Positions 26,701-36,306 of a stretch of 64,000 nt of DNA are shown here, one piece after another (position 1 is the first letter of the stretch; each line of letters starts with the position of its first letter). A program made the translations under genes and the position numbers. This stretch comes from an uncultured Lachnospiraceae bacterium (GTDB lineage: Bacteria > Bacillota > Clostridia > Lachnospirales > Lachnospiraceae). The notes under the pieces are model-generated. The model had not been told where the DNA came from. It saw nothing but the letters and a program-made list of their open reading frames with translations, and ran no database searches. The stretch is taken from the NCBI GenBank assembly GCA_910583835.1, contig CAJTYM010000006.1, forward strand, positions 55,917-119,916, read 5' to 3'.

Positions 26701-28929
26701 ATGAAAAAATTTTTTTGGGTGTTCTGCATGGTGGGGATGATGTTTTCCCTTATGGCGGGGTGCAGCGGCTCTGCCCAGACTGGGCGGCAGAATGAGAATA
26801 CCGATGCAGAAGCTGGAAGCGCAGGGACATTGGAGAACGGAATTGGAATATCATCTGAAATTAGCATAGAAGACGCTTATTATTATAATCTTCTGGCAAA
26901 TGATGCGGGTGATATTTTTGCTTTTACAGATAATTTTTCGGGAGAAAGTTCAAAAGATGCCCCTGTGATTGCCTAGAGGAGTTCTGACCGTGGCGACACA
27001 TGGGAGGAAACGCTGTATTGGCCGGAGGCATTACAGGATGGCTTTGAACTTCACGCAGGAGTCCTGAGGCTTGGAAAAGATGGCTTAGAAGCCTTTGCAG
27101 TATTTTCGGAACATGCGGATGGAACACTAGATGGGAATGCCAACCGATTATACCGAATCACAGAAAATACCTGCGAGGAACTTCAAGCGGGCGAAGTATT
27201 TGAACGGCTTGGAGGCGGAGTGTGGAATCTCAGTTTTGTGAATGAGCACGTTATTTCCCTGGCAGGTGGGGAGGAGTGTGTTTTATATGATACAGATGAG
27301 CAGAAGATAATAAAAAGCTTATCTTATGATTCGTACACAGTGGGTTTTTTATCCATGCCAAAGCAGTTTTTAGTATATGGAAAAGAGGTTGCCTACTGCC
27401 TTAATGCGGATACTTTGGAAGAACAGGAAGCAGATAAAAGTCTGCAGGAGTTTGTTGCTTCTATGTATGAAAAGAATGGTGATACGGTTTTTCCGCCTAT
27501 GAATACATATAAAGATGACATTATATGTGTTACGGCAGAGGCAGTTTATGAATATAGGGAGGGGGAAACGGTACGGACATTGTCTGTTCCGGATATGCAA
27601 AACGGCGGGAACAGTTTCAATGGCATGTTTCCGATATGCAAGGGAGAAGACAATGCATATTATGTGAGCGGATATGCAGCAAAAGAGACCAGGCTGTGGC
27701 GGCTGGAAGCGGACAAAGAAACGGATAAGGATGTTTTTTCGATTTACAGCCTGACAAAAAATGCGATTATTTCACAAATCGCAATGCTTTTTCAGCAAGA
27801 ACACCCTGAACTGAAAGTAGAGCTCCGGGTGGGAATGGAAGATGAAGCGGCTCTTACCCGGACAGATGCCATCAAGCAGCTGAATACGGAACTGATGGCG
27901 AAAGGTGGAGCGGATATTATCATCATGGACGGCCTTTCGGTTGAAAAGTATGTGGATATGGGATTGCTGCAGCAGATTAAGCTGGAACAGCTGGAAGGAA
28001 AGTATTTTCAAAATATAGTGGAAACGTATCAAAGAGATGGCGCTTTGTATGCAGTGCCAATTGGTTTCTGGCTTCACGCGATACAGGGTTCGGCAGATAT
28101 GCCCTCTGAGATTACCTCTCCGGCAGAACTGTGCCAATGGATTCTTTCCAATGCCGATAAAGCGGGTCTGGAAGGATATGAATACACCGCTGAATATAAT
28201 GCATATTTTCAATATACACAGTTTATATATGATGCTTATGCGAACAGCATTGCCTCAAATGGGGCGGCAGACAGGAAAGCTTTGGAAGCATACATGGGCA
28301 TTTGCGGGAAATTGGCAGAAAAATCTGCCCAGGGTCTGCCAGAGGAAGATTATTTTACAAACAGTATACTTCCGGGTGCGGTAGAGATTCATTATAATGA
28401 TAAAGTGAAGGTATCGGCGGGTATGGTTTTAGATGCAATGGATTTGGCAGCTTTGGTTGAAGAACAGAAAAATCAAGAAGCGGAGTACCGTCTTTATCCT
28501 ATGTATCAGCCATGTAACATTCTTGCTGTGAATGCCAATACGGCGTATGCCGACATGGCTAGGAAGTTTATAGAGTTTTCATTGGGTAATTCCGCGCAGA
28601 AGATGAGTTCGGGCTATTTTCATCCAGTTGCGCTGGAAAGATTTCGCAACACAGCCAGGGGAGAGGGCATGGATGTAGACCCGGATGGCCTTGTGGCGGA
28701 AATATCCCTTGAAGGGGAAAAGGAAAGTTTTAAGGTTTATCGTCCGACGGAAGATGAGATTGATTCCCTAGAACAGGAAATTAAAGGGATAGACAATGTG
28801 TTTACGGATGATGTAATTTTGAGAAACATTGTTATGGAAGCACTGCAGTCTTATCTGTCAGGCTCTGCATCCTTGGAGGATGCGGTTTCTTCTGCTGAGA
28901 ACAGGATAAATCTGTATCTGGGGGAGTAG
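26701..28929 (+). pseudogene. Sugar ABC transporter substrate-binding lipoprotein interrupted by an amber codon
   Basis: A lipoprotein signal (SLMAGC, Cys near residue 21) starts the gene at 26701 after a good ribosome site. Codon 92 (26974-26976) is TAG; the same frame then stays open to 28929. Just after the TAG the frame reads RSSDRGDTWEE, an Asp-box-like element, and the following 180 residues look like a small beta-propeller part. From about residue 340 of the full frame comes a type 1 extracellular solute-binding domain (AMLFQQEHPELKVELRVG, LMAKGGADIIIMDGL, AVPIGFW). A single base change would restore a protein of about 742 residues. GTG 27220 is a possible restart but would give no signal peptide. 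Confidence 0.75.
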
Positions 28930-28931
28930 GG

Positions 28932-29126
28932 GATGAGGATGTTTGGAACAAACCGCTGAATAAGGATGCATGTGACTGGTGGCTGTGCTCTGTAAATCAG
29001 TCTGCCCCTGACGGATACAGGCCGATGGCAGTTACAGTTTATGGGCAAATCCAGCAGGAGTTGGGCGCAGCCGGCGTAACCAGTATGCAGTATGCTGTCA
29101 GGCCTGCGGTTTGGATAAAATGGTAA
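28932..29126 (+). pseudogene. C-terminal fragment of a DUF6273-type gene
   Basis: The 239-base gap between the binding protein and the permease holds one open frame reading CDWWLCSVNQSAPDGYRP and then YAVRPAVWIKW before its stop. The W-L-x-S...VRPA-x-WI pattern is the end of DUF6273 domains. It has no start codon with a ribosome site and no upstream body, so it is a remnant. Confidence 0.5.
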
Positions 29127-29168
29127 GCTGGACAAAGGATAAAAAAATCTATATTCGGGAGAGAGAAG

Positions 29169-30037
29169 ATGGGGTCAATTCACAGACGCAAACGTCAGAA
29201 ACCACATAATAATAAAACTGTCTGCCTGTTTTTGCTGCCAAGCCTGCTGGGTGTGCTGATTCTGTTCGTATTCCCTTATCTGGATGTAATCCGAAGATCC
29301 TTTATGGATGGGGCGGGCAAGAAATTTGTCGGGCTGGAAAATTATGCAACGGTGTTTGCGAACCAGTCTTTTCGGCTGGCGTCCGCCAATACCATTCGCT
29401 TTATGGCTGTCTGTGTTCCGTTATTGATTTTGTTATCCCTACTGATCGCGGTATATCTGCAGAAAAACAAATTTGTCGGCACATGGAGCAAAAGCGTTTT
29501 CCTGCTTCCCATGGCAATGCCGGTAGCATCGATTGTGCTGTTGTGGAATGTGCTGTTTGCAAAGAATGGATTTCTCAGCGATTTTCTGGAACTGTTTGGC
29601 GTGACGGGCCAAAACTGGATGAATACAGAGTATTCTTTTGGAATTCTTGTGTTCAGTTACATGAGGAAAAACCTGGGATATGATATCATACTCTGGCTGC
29701 CCTTTCGACCATCCCGCCGGAGAGTTATGAGGCGGCAAAAGTAGATGGAGCCGGTCAAAAGGAATGCTTTTTTTATATCACGCTGCCGAACCTCTGGTCT
29801 TCGCTGTTTCTTATCATGACGTTATCGCTGATTAATGGATTTAAAGTTTTCCGTGAAGCATATCTGATTGCCAGGGATTATCCGCAGGAGCATATTTACC
29901 TGCTTCAGCACCTGTTTAACAACTGGTTCCGTGATTTGGAGGTAAATAAGCTGGCGGCAGGGGCGGTCTTGATGGGAATTGTGCTGTTTGGATTAATCAT
30001 GGTCTTCCAGAAGTTGTTTGACCGGGAAACCTCATAA
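29169..30037 (+). pseudogene. First sugar ABC permease (MalF/UgpA type), frameshifted
   Basis: The frame from ATG 29169 gives a typical permease start (LFLLPSLLGVLILFVFPYLDVI) but leaves the true frame near 29690-29702 and stops at 29744. The other frame continues with the correct end: LSTIPPESYEAAKVDGAGQ (the EAA loop that docks the ATPase), FFYITLPNLWSSLFLI and NGFKVFREAYLIARDYP up to 30037. Loss of one base near 29698 explains both parts. Without the shift the protein would have about 290 residues, normal for the family. It is the second damaged gene in this operon. Confidence 0.82.
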
Positions 30038-30075
30038 GGCGGAAGTCGGGAATAAAGAATAGGGATTTAAATAGG

Positions 30076-30933
30076 ATGAAGAAGGTATTTCAATCAACGA
30101 TAAAATGTTTCATTTTTTTGCTGTTATTTGTTCTGGCATTCTGCGCAGTTTACCCGCTGGTGTTTTTGCTTGGGGGCTCGCTGAAAAGCACGCAGGAGCT
30201 GGGCAAGGACCTTGCGCCCCTCTGGGCGGCAGATGGGAAGCTTGCATGGTCATGGCTGCCATGGGATCCTACCTTGCGGCACTATGTGGAACTGCTGCTG
30301 GATTCACCGGGATACTTTGTCATGTTCTGGAACTCGGTGAAGATTGTAGGGGGAGTGATCGTGGGTCAGCTTTTGCTGGGGCTTCCGTCAGCATGGGGAT
30401 TTGCCCGCTGGGAATTTGCTGGGAAGAAAATCCTCATGTCCCTGTATATCGTGCTGATGCTGTTCCCATTTCAGGTGCTGATGCTATCCGAATATCTGAT
30501 TCTGGACCGCATGGGGCTGATGGATACGCTCATGGCGTTGATTTTGCCGGGGGCATGTTCTACATTTCCCATATTCATCATGTATCGTTTTTTCTCAAAG
30601 CTTCCCAAGGATGTCATGGAGGCGGCGAAGCTGGATGGCGCAAATGAGTGGCAGATTTTCTGGCGCATTGGCATTCCGCTGGGGATGCCGGGAGTCATGT
30701 CGGTGGTCGTGCTGTCCTTTTTGGAATATTGGAACCTGATTGAACAGCCGGCGGTTTTTCTGAGGTCTGACCGTTTAAAACCGCTGTCGCTCTACATCTC
30801 AACCATTACCAGAGAGAACGTGGGCGTGGCGTTTGTGGCGGCATTGATTGCGCTGCTTCCTCCGCTGCTCGTCTTTTTGTGCAGGCGCAGATATCTGGAG
30901 CAGGGGATTGCGGCTATCGGTGGCAAAGATTAA
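30076..30933 (+). CDS. Carbohydrate ABC transporter permease (MalG/UgpE type)
   Basis: An intact 285-residue inner-membrane permease with six predicted helices. The EAA motif is MEAAKLDGANEWQIFWRIGIP near residue 180, with the usual downstream PLGMPGVMSVVVLSF. It begins 38 bases after the first permease gene and would pair with it and the lipoprotein to import an oligosaccharide; no ATPase gene lies nearby, and such importers often share a common MsiK/UgpC-type ATPase. Since both partners upstream are broken, this copy probably has no working complex unless it is rescued elsewhere. Confidence 0.9.
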   Translation: MKKVFQSTIKCFIFLLLFVLAFCAVYPLVFLLGGSLKSTQELGKDLAPLWAADGKLAWSWLPWDPTLRHYVELLLDSPGYFVMFWNSVKIVGGVIVGQLLLGLPSAWGFARWEFAGKKILMSLYIVLMLFPFQVLMLSEYLILDRMGLMDTLMALILPGACSTFPIFIMYRFFSKLPKDVMEAAKLDGANEWQIFWRIGIPLGMPGVMSVVVLSFLEYWNLIEQPAVFLRSDRLKPLSLYISTITRENVGVAFVAALIALLPPLLVFLCRRRYLEQGIAAIGGKD

Positions 30934-30954
30934 AAAGCGAAAGGATAAATTACC

Positions 30955-32154
30955 ATGAAACAAAAACAATGGGTGCGGATTGCGGTCGTTTTTTTTGCTC
31001 TGATGCTTGTGCTGACCATATTTTCCAGAGCGGCGTCATCCGTTACAAAGGCCAAGGTTGCCGTTACAAAAGCAGAAAGGCAAACGATTTCCCATGAGAT
31101 TCAGATGAACGGTATGGTAGAGGCAAAGGATAGCTTTATGCAGTATGTACCGTCGGGCCTGATGGTAAAAAGCGTTCAGGTCAGTCCGGGACAGCGCGTG
31201 GAGACCGGGGATGTCCTGTTCACGGTGGATACGCAGAAGCTTCAGGAGAAGATGGGAGACATAGAAGCGGAGATTGCCAAGGCAAAGCGGCGGGAAGCCA
31301 TTTCCATATCCAGGGCAGAAAAAGCTTATCAGAATGCGGTGTCAGATGCCAAAGAGGAAAAGGCGCGGGCGTACCGCAATTATGCAGAAATGGTAACTGC
31401 GCTGGATGGGTATGAGGCTGTGTGCAGGGAACAGGATAAGCTGATTCGGGCAGCGGCAGATACCCTTCAGCAGATGAAAGAGGATTTTGAACTGGATCAG
31501 GACGCCGGAAAGCTGGAAGATAGCCTGAAGGAGCTGCAGCCATACCTGCAGAATGACGGACAGTATCTGGCAAAGCACTCAGGGATAGTCGGCAGGATTT
31601 TTGTGGAGGCTGGCGCCGAAACGGCTGCAGGAACCGCGGCGCTGATTACTGATTCTGCCGGAGGGGTCCGTTTTGTGGCAACATTTTCTGAGGAATACCG
31701 GGAGGATATTACAGAAGCCAGTACCGTCATCCTGAAAGGGGAAAGCCTGGCAGGAAGCGAAGAATGCTATGTCGCCAGCAACATCGCCATATCAGAAGAA
31801 AACGTTTCAGAAACCGGCGTTTTGTCCGAGTACAGCCTCTCGTCAGACATCCCGGAGGATTTGTATCCGGTGGGAAGCAGCATCTCGGTAACGATTGACA
31901 ATCAATCAGAGGAATATAATACCTGCGTTCCGCTTCAAAGTCTGAGGCAGAATGGAAATTACCAGTATTTTATCTATGTGGCAGCAGAGCAGGATACAGT
32001 ATTTGGAAAAGATATGGTCGCAAAAGAAATGCCCGTGACGGTACTGGATAAAAACGAGAAATACGCGGCGATACAGGAGGCTGTCTCCGAAGACGTGATT
32101 GTATCCGCGAGCAAGGACATTACAGACGGAAGCAGGGTTAAAATAATCGAGTGA
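30955..32154 (+). CDS. HlyD/MacA-type adaptor protein
   Basis: A 399-residue membrane-anchored adaptor. Helix at residues 8-26, first lipoyl half PSGLMVKSVQVSPGQRVETG near 65-85, coiled coil at about 95-195 (EAEIAKAKRREAISISRAEK), second lipoyl half SGIVGRIFVEAGAETAAG near 205, then a barrel and a C-terminal domain ending in SRVKIIE. It follows the sugar permease by 21 bases and its stop overlaps the start of the FtsX-like gene (TGATG), so those two form a unit. It resembles the adaptor pair at 6501-10863 in type, though without the low-complexity tracts. Confidence 0.8.
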   Translation: MKQKQWVRIAVVFFALMLVLTIFSRAASSVTKAKVAVTKAERQTISHEIQMNGMVEAKDSFMQYVPSGLMVKSVQVSPGQRVETGDVLFTVDTQKLQEKMGDIEAEIAKAKRREAISISRAEKAYQNAVSDAKEEKARAYRNYAEMVTALDGYEAVCREQDKLIRAAADTLQQMKEDFELDQDAGKLEDSLKELQPYLQNDGQYLAKHSGIVGRIFVEAGAETAAGTAALITDSAGGVRFVATFSEEYREDITEASTVILKGESLAGSEECYVASNIAISEENVSETGVLSEYSLSSDIPEDLYPVGSSISVTIDNQSEEYNTCVPLQSLRQNGNYQYFIYVAAEQDTVFGKDMVAKEMPVTVLDKNEKYAAIQEAVSEDVIVSASKDITDGSRVKIIE

Positions 32155-33290
32155 TGGAAGAATACAGAAAAAAATTAAGAGATTTGCGCAGTAAATTTAA
32201 AGAAGCTGCCGCCGTGGCAGCAGTTTATGTTCTGCTCATTGTTTTTGGCTTCTGTTTTTATGATTTGGGTATCGTCCAGAGACAGGAACTGAAAATATAT
32301 GACAATCGGGTTACGCTGATACGCACGGATGGAAATGCTTACTCCTGCCCGGAAGCAGAACAAATGCGGCTGCGCAACCAGGAGGCTGAGGTTCCGTTTT
32401 CTTATGCCCTCTGGGGAGACGAAGGAGTCCGTTTATTGCAGAACCTGGATTTGGGACGTGACACGCAGGCGGAAGTGTATGTTGTGGAGGGGAGCAGCGA
32501 CTTGCTGCTTTCCTCCACTGTGATATTGGATGGCATGGTAGGGAAAAGCTGCCTCATCGGGGAGGAGGCAGCCCAGGCGCTTTTCGGAGTCGCTGATGCG
32601 ACGGGACTTTCCCTTACTATGGACAGCAGCAGGTATGTAGTTCTCGGAATGTTGAAAGATGGGGCGCAGGGGGCTGTGTTTTTGGCAAAAGACCTGGATA
32701 CTTCAGCGCTGGACAGGATGAATGTCCGGGTATCCGGTGATGTGGCGCTGTCTTCCCTGGAACGGAGCGTGAAAGGGCAGCTTGGTTTTTCTGGCACAGC
32801 GCTGGATTACAGGTTTATAAACAGCCTGATTGGGCTGCTGGGCTTGGGGCTGTTCCTGCTATTGTGGATCTGGCTGCTCCGTCTGATGGCAGCAGAACTG
32901 AAAGCGTACCGGAAACAAAATATACAGGTCGCTGAATATGTTGGAAATGGAAATAAGATGGCTCCTGTTTATGTAAAAGGGCTTGCAATTCGTCTGGGGT
33001 GTATATTGGGGATAGCCGTCATCTTGGTCGTATTCCTTTGTTCTCAGGTGAAGATACCGGAAGACATGATTCCTACAAAATGGTCGGACTTCGAGTTCTG
33101 GAATCGCTGGATTGCCGAGAAAGCAGAACGTATGTCAGTGTGGATCAGATGTGAAAAGCGGGCTTCGGAATTGCTTTACCTGGGCAAAACGGTGCGGGCA
33201 GCATTGTGGCTGGCGCTTTCTTATTTGTGTTACATAGTACTGAGAGCGATACAGTTTGGACGAAATTCCATAAGAAAAACGCGGAAGTAG
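32154..33290 (+). CDS. FtsX/MacB-like membrane permease, no ATPase nearby
   Basis: A 378-residue protein with one N-terminal helix (about residues 17-37, AVAAVYVLLIVFGFCFYDLG), an outside domain of about 190 residues resembling the MacB core (VYVVEGSSDLLLSS, VLGMLKDGAQGAVF), then three helices near 225-245, 280-300 and 345-365. That is FtsX-type topology, but the FtsX sequence signature is weak, and about 45 extra residues lie between the last two helices. ATG 32154 is used (TGATG overlap with the adaptor); GTG 32151 is also possible. With the adaptor it suggests an export pump lacking a dedicated ATPase gene; its partner might be the 8430 ATPase or one outside the window. Confidence 0.6.
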   Translation: MEEYRKKLRDLRSKFKEAAAVAAVYVLLIVFGFCFYDLGIVQRQELKIYDNRVTLIRTDGNAYSCPEAEQMRLRNQEAEVPFSYALWGDEGVRLLQNLDLGRDTQAEVYVVEGSSDLLLSSTVILDGMVGKSCLIGEEAAQALFGVADATGLSLTMDSSRYVVLGMLKDGAQGAVFLAKDLDTSALDRMNVRVSGDVALSSLERSVKGQLGFSGTALDYRFINSLIGLLGLGLFLLLWIWLLRLMAAELKAYRKQNIQVAEYVGNGNKMAPVYVKGLAIRLGCILGIAVILVVFLCSQVKIPEDMIPTKWSDFEFWNRWIAEKAERMSVWIRCEKRASELLYLGKTVRAALWLALSYLCYIVLRAIQFGRNSIRKTRK

Positions 33291-33362
33291 GAGTCTGAGA
33301 ACCTTCACCCTTCCAAACCCGATGCAGCTGTGCAGTTAGTCCGGTTGGGAAAACCCAAGATG

Positions 33363-33391
33363 TTGACAGTGCCATGGGAATTAGGTATCAT
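33363..33391 (+). promoter_or_regulatory. Strong sigma-A-type promoter before the RodA unit
   Basis: Consensus TTGACA at 33363-33368 and TATCAT at 33386-33391 with a 17-base spacer. It lies in the 169-base gap after the FtsX-like gene and would drive the 33460 and rodA-like genes. Confidence 0.7.
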
Positions 33392-33459
33392 GTAAATGAA
33401 ATGGACATTCTGTTTTGATAGGGAGAATGCGAAAGGCATGTGGGAGGAGTGTGGGCTTT

Positions 33460-34257
33460 ATGGGCATTGGTAAAAAGAAATATCACCTCGTGGGAATCAT
33501 TTTGGGGGCGTGTATCCTGCTGGCTGTTGTGGTGTTTGCGGCTGTCCGTTTTCTGCCGGCGTTTCGCGCGGCAAGGACTTTGCGGCAGATGCTGAGGGAG
33601 AAAAATATAGATTTTGAAGTAAATGTATCGTTGGAACAGAAGCAGCTTTCAGAGCAGCAGAGGAAGTTTTTGCAGGAAATTTCCTGGATTTTGCAGACAG
33701 ATGAGGAAGCTTGTATGTCCTGGAAAATCAAAGGGCATATCAGAGGGGCACAGGCATATGCGCAGCTATTCTGTGAGGGCTTGGACGGAGCGGTGACGGA
33801 TGTATATGTGGATGGGAGCAGTGCAGAGGTGAACGCCAGAATGCTTTATGAGGCTTTGCAGCATAAATTTTCTGCTGCCCATCCGTTCATGGGCAGCTTG
33901 CTGCCCGACTGGCAGTACCATGATTATATTTCCCTGGAACAGATGGAGGGGATTTTTCAGGTTGACGTCAGAAGCATGTTTCAGCAGTATTTACCGGAAA
34001 AATTACCGTCACAAGGTTTTCTGGCGAGCCTGAAACTTCTGAAGCAGATGGATACCAGGCAGGATGAGGAGGGAAGGCAGCAGTTTGCAGTGGACTGGGA
34101 CAGCCAGCAGATAAGAGTCCAGGCGGTTTTCGGTCCTGGGGAATCAAAAGAATTATCTCCTCCTGTTTCTGTGATGGATGAGGGTGAAACGGAGCAGTTA
34201 AAGAATTTATGGGGGATAATCAAGGAATTGCAGGCGAAATTTGGAAAGGAGCGGTAA
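33460..34257 (+). CDS. Single-pass membrane protein of unknown function, partner of RodA/FtsW
   Basis: A protein of about 265 residues with one N-terminal helix (HLVGIILGACILLAVVVFAA) and an outside part of mixed alpha/beta character with no recognised motif. It contains acidic and glutamine-rich stretches (LEQKQLSEQQRKFLQEI, DTRQDEEGRQQF). The start is uncertain: GGGAGGAG at 33442-33449 can serve GTG 33451 or ATG 33460; ATG 33427 has no spaced ribosome site. It ends three bases before the TTG start of the RodA-like gene, so it is likely to share its transcript and perhaps its process (cell-wall growth). No function is proposed. Confidence 0.65.
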   Translation: MGIGKKKYHLVGIILGACILLAVVVFAAVRFLPAFRAARTLRQMLREKNIDFEVNVSLEQKQLSEQQRKFLQEISWILQTDEEACMSWKIKGHIRGAQAYAQLFCEGLDGAVTDVYVDGSSAEVNARMLYEALQHKFSAAHPFMGSLLPDWQYHDYISLEQMEGIFQVDVRSMFQQYLPEKLPSQGFLASLKLLKQMDTRQDEEGRQQFAVDWDSQQIRVQAVFGPGESKELSPPVSVMDEGETEQLKNLWGIIKELQAKFGKER

Positions 34258-34259
34258 GC

Positions 34260-35453
34260 TTGAACAGAAGAGAAACGCCGATTATTGTCAGGAATAACTA
34301 TATGCTGTGGATTGCCCTTGTGTTCCTGTGTGCATATGGAGCGATGATGGTATTTTCTGCCACCTCTTATCAATGCGGGATATCGGAAAAATATAATTTT
34401 GATACGTTCTATCTGGTGAAGCGGCAGATTATGTTCATGGGGGCGGGGTTTGTCGGCATATTGGTGCTGCAGTTTATGGATTACCGTATCCTCAAACATT
34501 TTGCGGTGCTTCTCTACCTCAGCGGGATTCTTTCCATTTTCTTGCTGAAAACACCTCTCGGCGTGTCGGCAAATGGGGCAACGCGCTGGGTGAACCTGCC
34601 TGGAATCGGGCAGTTTCAGGTAAGTGAATGGGTCAAAATATGCGTGATTGTTTTTCTGGCCTATCTGATTGACCGCAATAAGCAGCATTTAGGTTCCGTG
34701 AAACTGACGATTTATCTGTGGATTGCCGGGGCAATCCCCACAGCTCTTCTGTTTGAACTTAGCAACGACTTGAGCAGTTCCGCCGTGGTATTGGGAATCT
34801 GCTTTATTATGAGCTTTATCAGCACGAAGACGGAGAAGCTGCACATTGCGGTATTTCTTGCCGCTATCTTAGTGGTTGCCATGTATGTTTGGAGTATCTG
34901 GAGCGATATGCCGACCGCCGAGGAACTGCAGGATATGTCGTTCCGTGTAGGCCGGATTGCAGCGTGGCTGGATCCGGAACGGTATGCGGCTAACCAGGGA
35001 CACCAGACCTTGCAGGGATTGTATGCGATTGGCAGGGGCGGTGTGTTTGGCAAAGGGCTGGGCGGTTCCATACAGAAGTTAGGGCAGATACCGGAGGCAG
35101 AGAACGATATGATTTTCTCTGTTATCTGTGAGGAACTGGGGATTATCGGAGCGCTGGTGTTAATCTACCTGTTTGGTTACCTGATTTACCAAATTGCGCG
35201 GGTGATGGTCTCCGCGCCTGATTTATTCGGGGGCATGTTGGGGCTGGGCGTGTTTGCGCACCTTACCCTGCAGGCTATTTTTAACATTTGTGTCAATTTG
35301 GCGCTTCTGCCCAATACGGGTATTCCGCTGCCCTTTATTTCCTATGGAGGAACGGCGGTGTTCTGCCTTTTGGCGGGGGAGATGGCGATTGTGTTCTCTA
35401 TCGAGCACAGGATTGGGGAGGAACCGGTGAGAAGGAGCCGTAAAAGAGCGTAA
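34260..35453 (+). CDS. RodA/FtsW/SpoVE-family peptidoglycan polymerase
   Basis: A SEDS-family glycosyltransferase of 397 residues with about ten membrane helices. Family marks: GVSANGATRWVNLPGIGQFQ with VSEWVKICVI near residue 105, the WLDPERYAANQGHQTLQG loop, QIPEAENDMIFSVICEELG near 280, and LPNTGIPLPFISYGGTA near 345. These enzymes polymerise lipid II outside the membrane, with a class B PBP partner. A TTG start at 34260 is preferred: AGGAG lies eight bases upstream and it follows the previous stop; ATG 34209 would overlap the upstream gene by 49 bases without a ribosome site. No PBP gene is adjacent, so RodA, FtsW or SpoVE cannot be told apart. Confidence 0.9.
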   Translation: MNRRETPIIVRNNYMLWIALVFLCAYGAMMVFSATSYQCGISEKYNFDTFYLVKRQIMFMGAGFVGILVLQFMDYRILKHFAVLLYLSGILSIFLLKTPLGVSANGATRWVNLPGIGQFQVSEWVKICVIVFLAYLIDRNKQHLGSVKLTIYLWIAGAIPTALLFELSNDLSSSAVVLGICFIMSFISTKTEKLHIAVFLAAILVVAMYVWSIWSDMPTAEELQDMSFRVGRIAAWLDPERYAANQGHQTLQGLYAIGRGGVFGKGLGGSIQKLGQIPEAENDMIFSVICEELGIIGALVLIYLFGYLIYQIARVMVSAPDLFGGMLGLGVFAHLTLQAIFNICVNLALLPNTGIPLPFISYGGTAVFCLLAGEMAIVFSIEHRIGEEPVRRSRKRA

Positions 35454-36033
35454 CTGCAGAAGTAGGGTAACTATTCAGCCTTAAAATATCTTTTTGCAGT
35501 TTTCACAGCAGTTCTCTGCATATATAGTAGAAAATATTTATGGGATATTTATGGATTTGATGGATTTCCTCTCCTCTGCCAAAAGGCAGACATTTGAGGA
35601 ATTTTGTGTATCTCTTGCTTCCAGAGGAGGGGCTTCGGGAATTGCCCGCAATGAAATCTGCTCCGCAGATGGCGGGCAAGTAGGCAATCAATTTGCTTTG
35701 CAAATTGGTTACATTAATTTCCCCAATGTCAACTGTCTGAGCGTTTTCCCTACTGCTTATACCACATCGCCATAACGGAAATGGTTTTTCCTCACGGACA
35801 GCCCTTCTTGTTTCCTTATAATTGCCCGAAGTGGCATAGAGGTATCCTGTGGGTTTTCCTAACAGCGGCAGCAAGCACTTTCGATTAGGGTATGCCTCTG
35901 AAACTCGGGACAGTTTACCCGGCCTTTGTAACCAATTTACGAAGTAAATTGATTACCTGCTCACGCGCCCCGCACGTAGTGCGCTTTGATGCGCGTGATA
36001 CCTATGATAATACCCATTCGTGCTTTTATGATG

Positions 36034-36115
36034 CAGGAGGAGGGCAAATGCAAAGCATTTATATAATGCCCTCCGACGACATGGCAGGTAACGCGAAGCG
36101 TTGCGTGCCGATACC
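36034..36115 (-). repeat. 82-bp double-hairpin repeat, copy 2
   Basis: Inside the fold-back element. Hairpin aaatgcaaagcattt, linker ccgacgacatggcaggt, hairpin acgcgaagcgtt. It is the reverse complement of 26224-26305 with scattered changes. Confidence 0.8.
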
Positions 36116-36226
36116 TCTAGTAAGGAAAACTTACGAAGGACTTCCTACCCCGGAAAAACCATTTACGATGGCGACATTTTACAAGACAGTGGGAAAACGC
36201 GAGTTTTGAATTGGGGAAATTAATAT

Positions 36227-36306
36227 CAGGAGGAAGGCAAATGCGAAGCATTTATATTAATGCCTTCCGACGACATGGCAGGTGACGCTGTGCGACACCT
36301 GCTACC
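36227..36306 (-). repeat. 80-bp double-hairpin repeat, copy 3
   Basis: Inside the right half of the fold-back element, same orientation as copy 2. Hairpin aaatgcgaagcattt, the same linker, and hairpin gcaggtg...cacctgc. Confidence 0.8.

Noticed and set aside
26974..26976. TAG as a pyrrolysine codon
   Set aside because: The protein is not a methylamine methyltransferase and no Pyl genes are in the window; decay is simpler.
35494..36209. Short open frames across the fold-back element (for example 35494-35775 and 35892-36209)
   Set aside because: They follow the inverted repeats, give similar peptides from both ends because of the palindrome, and lack ribosome sites and domains.
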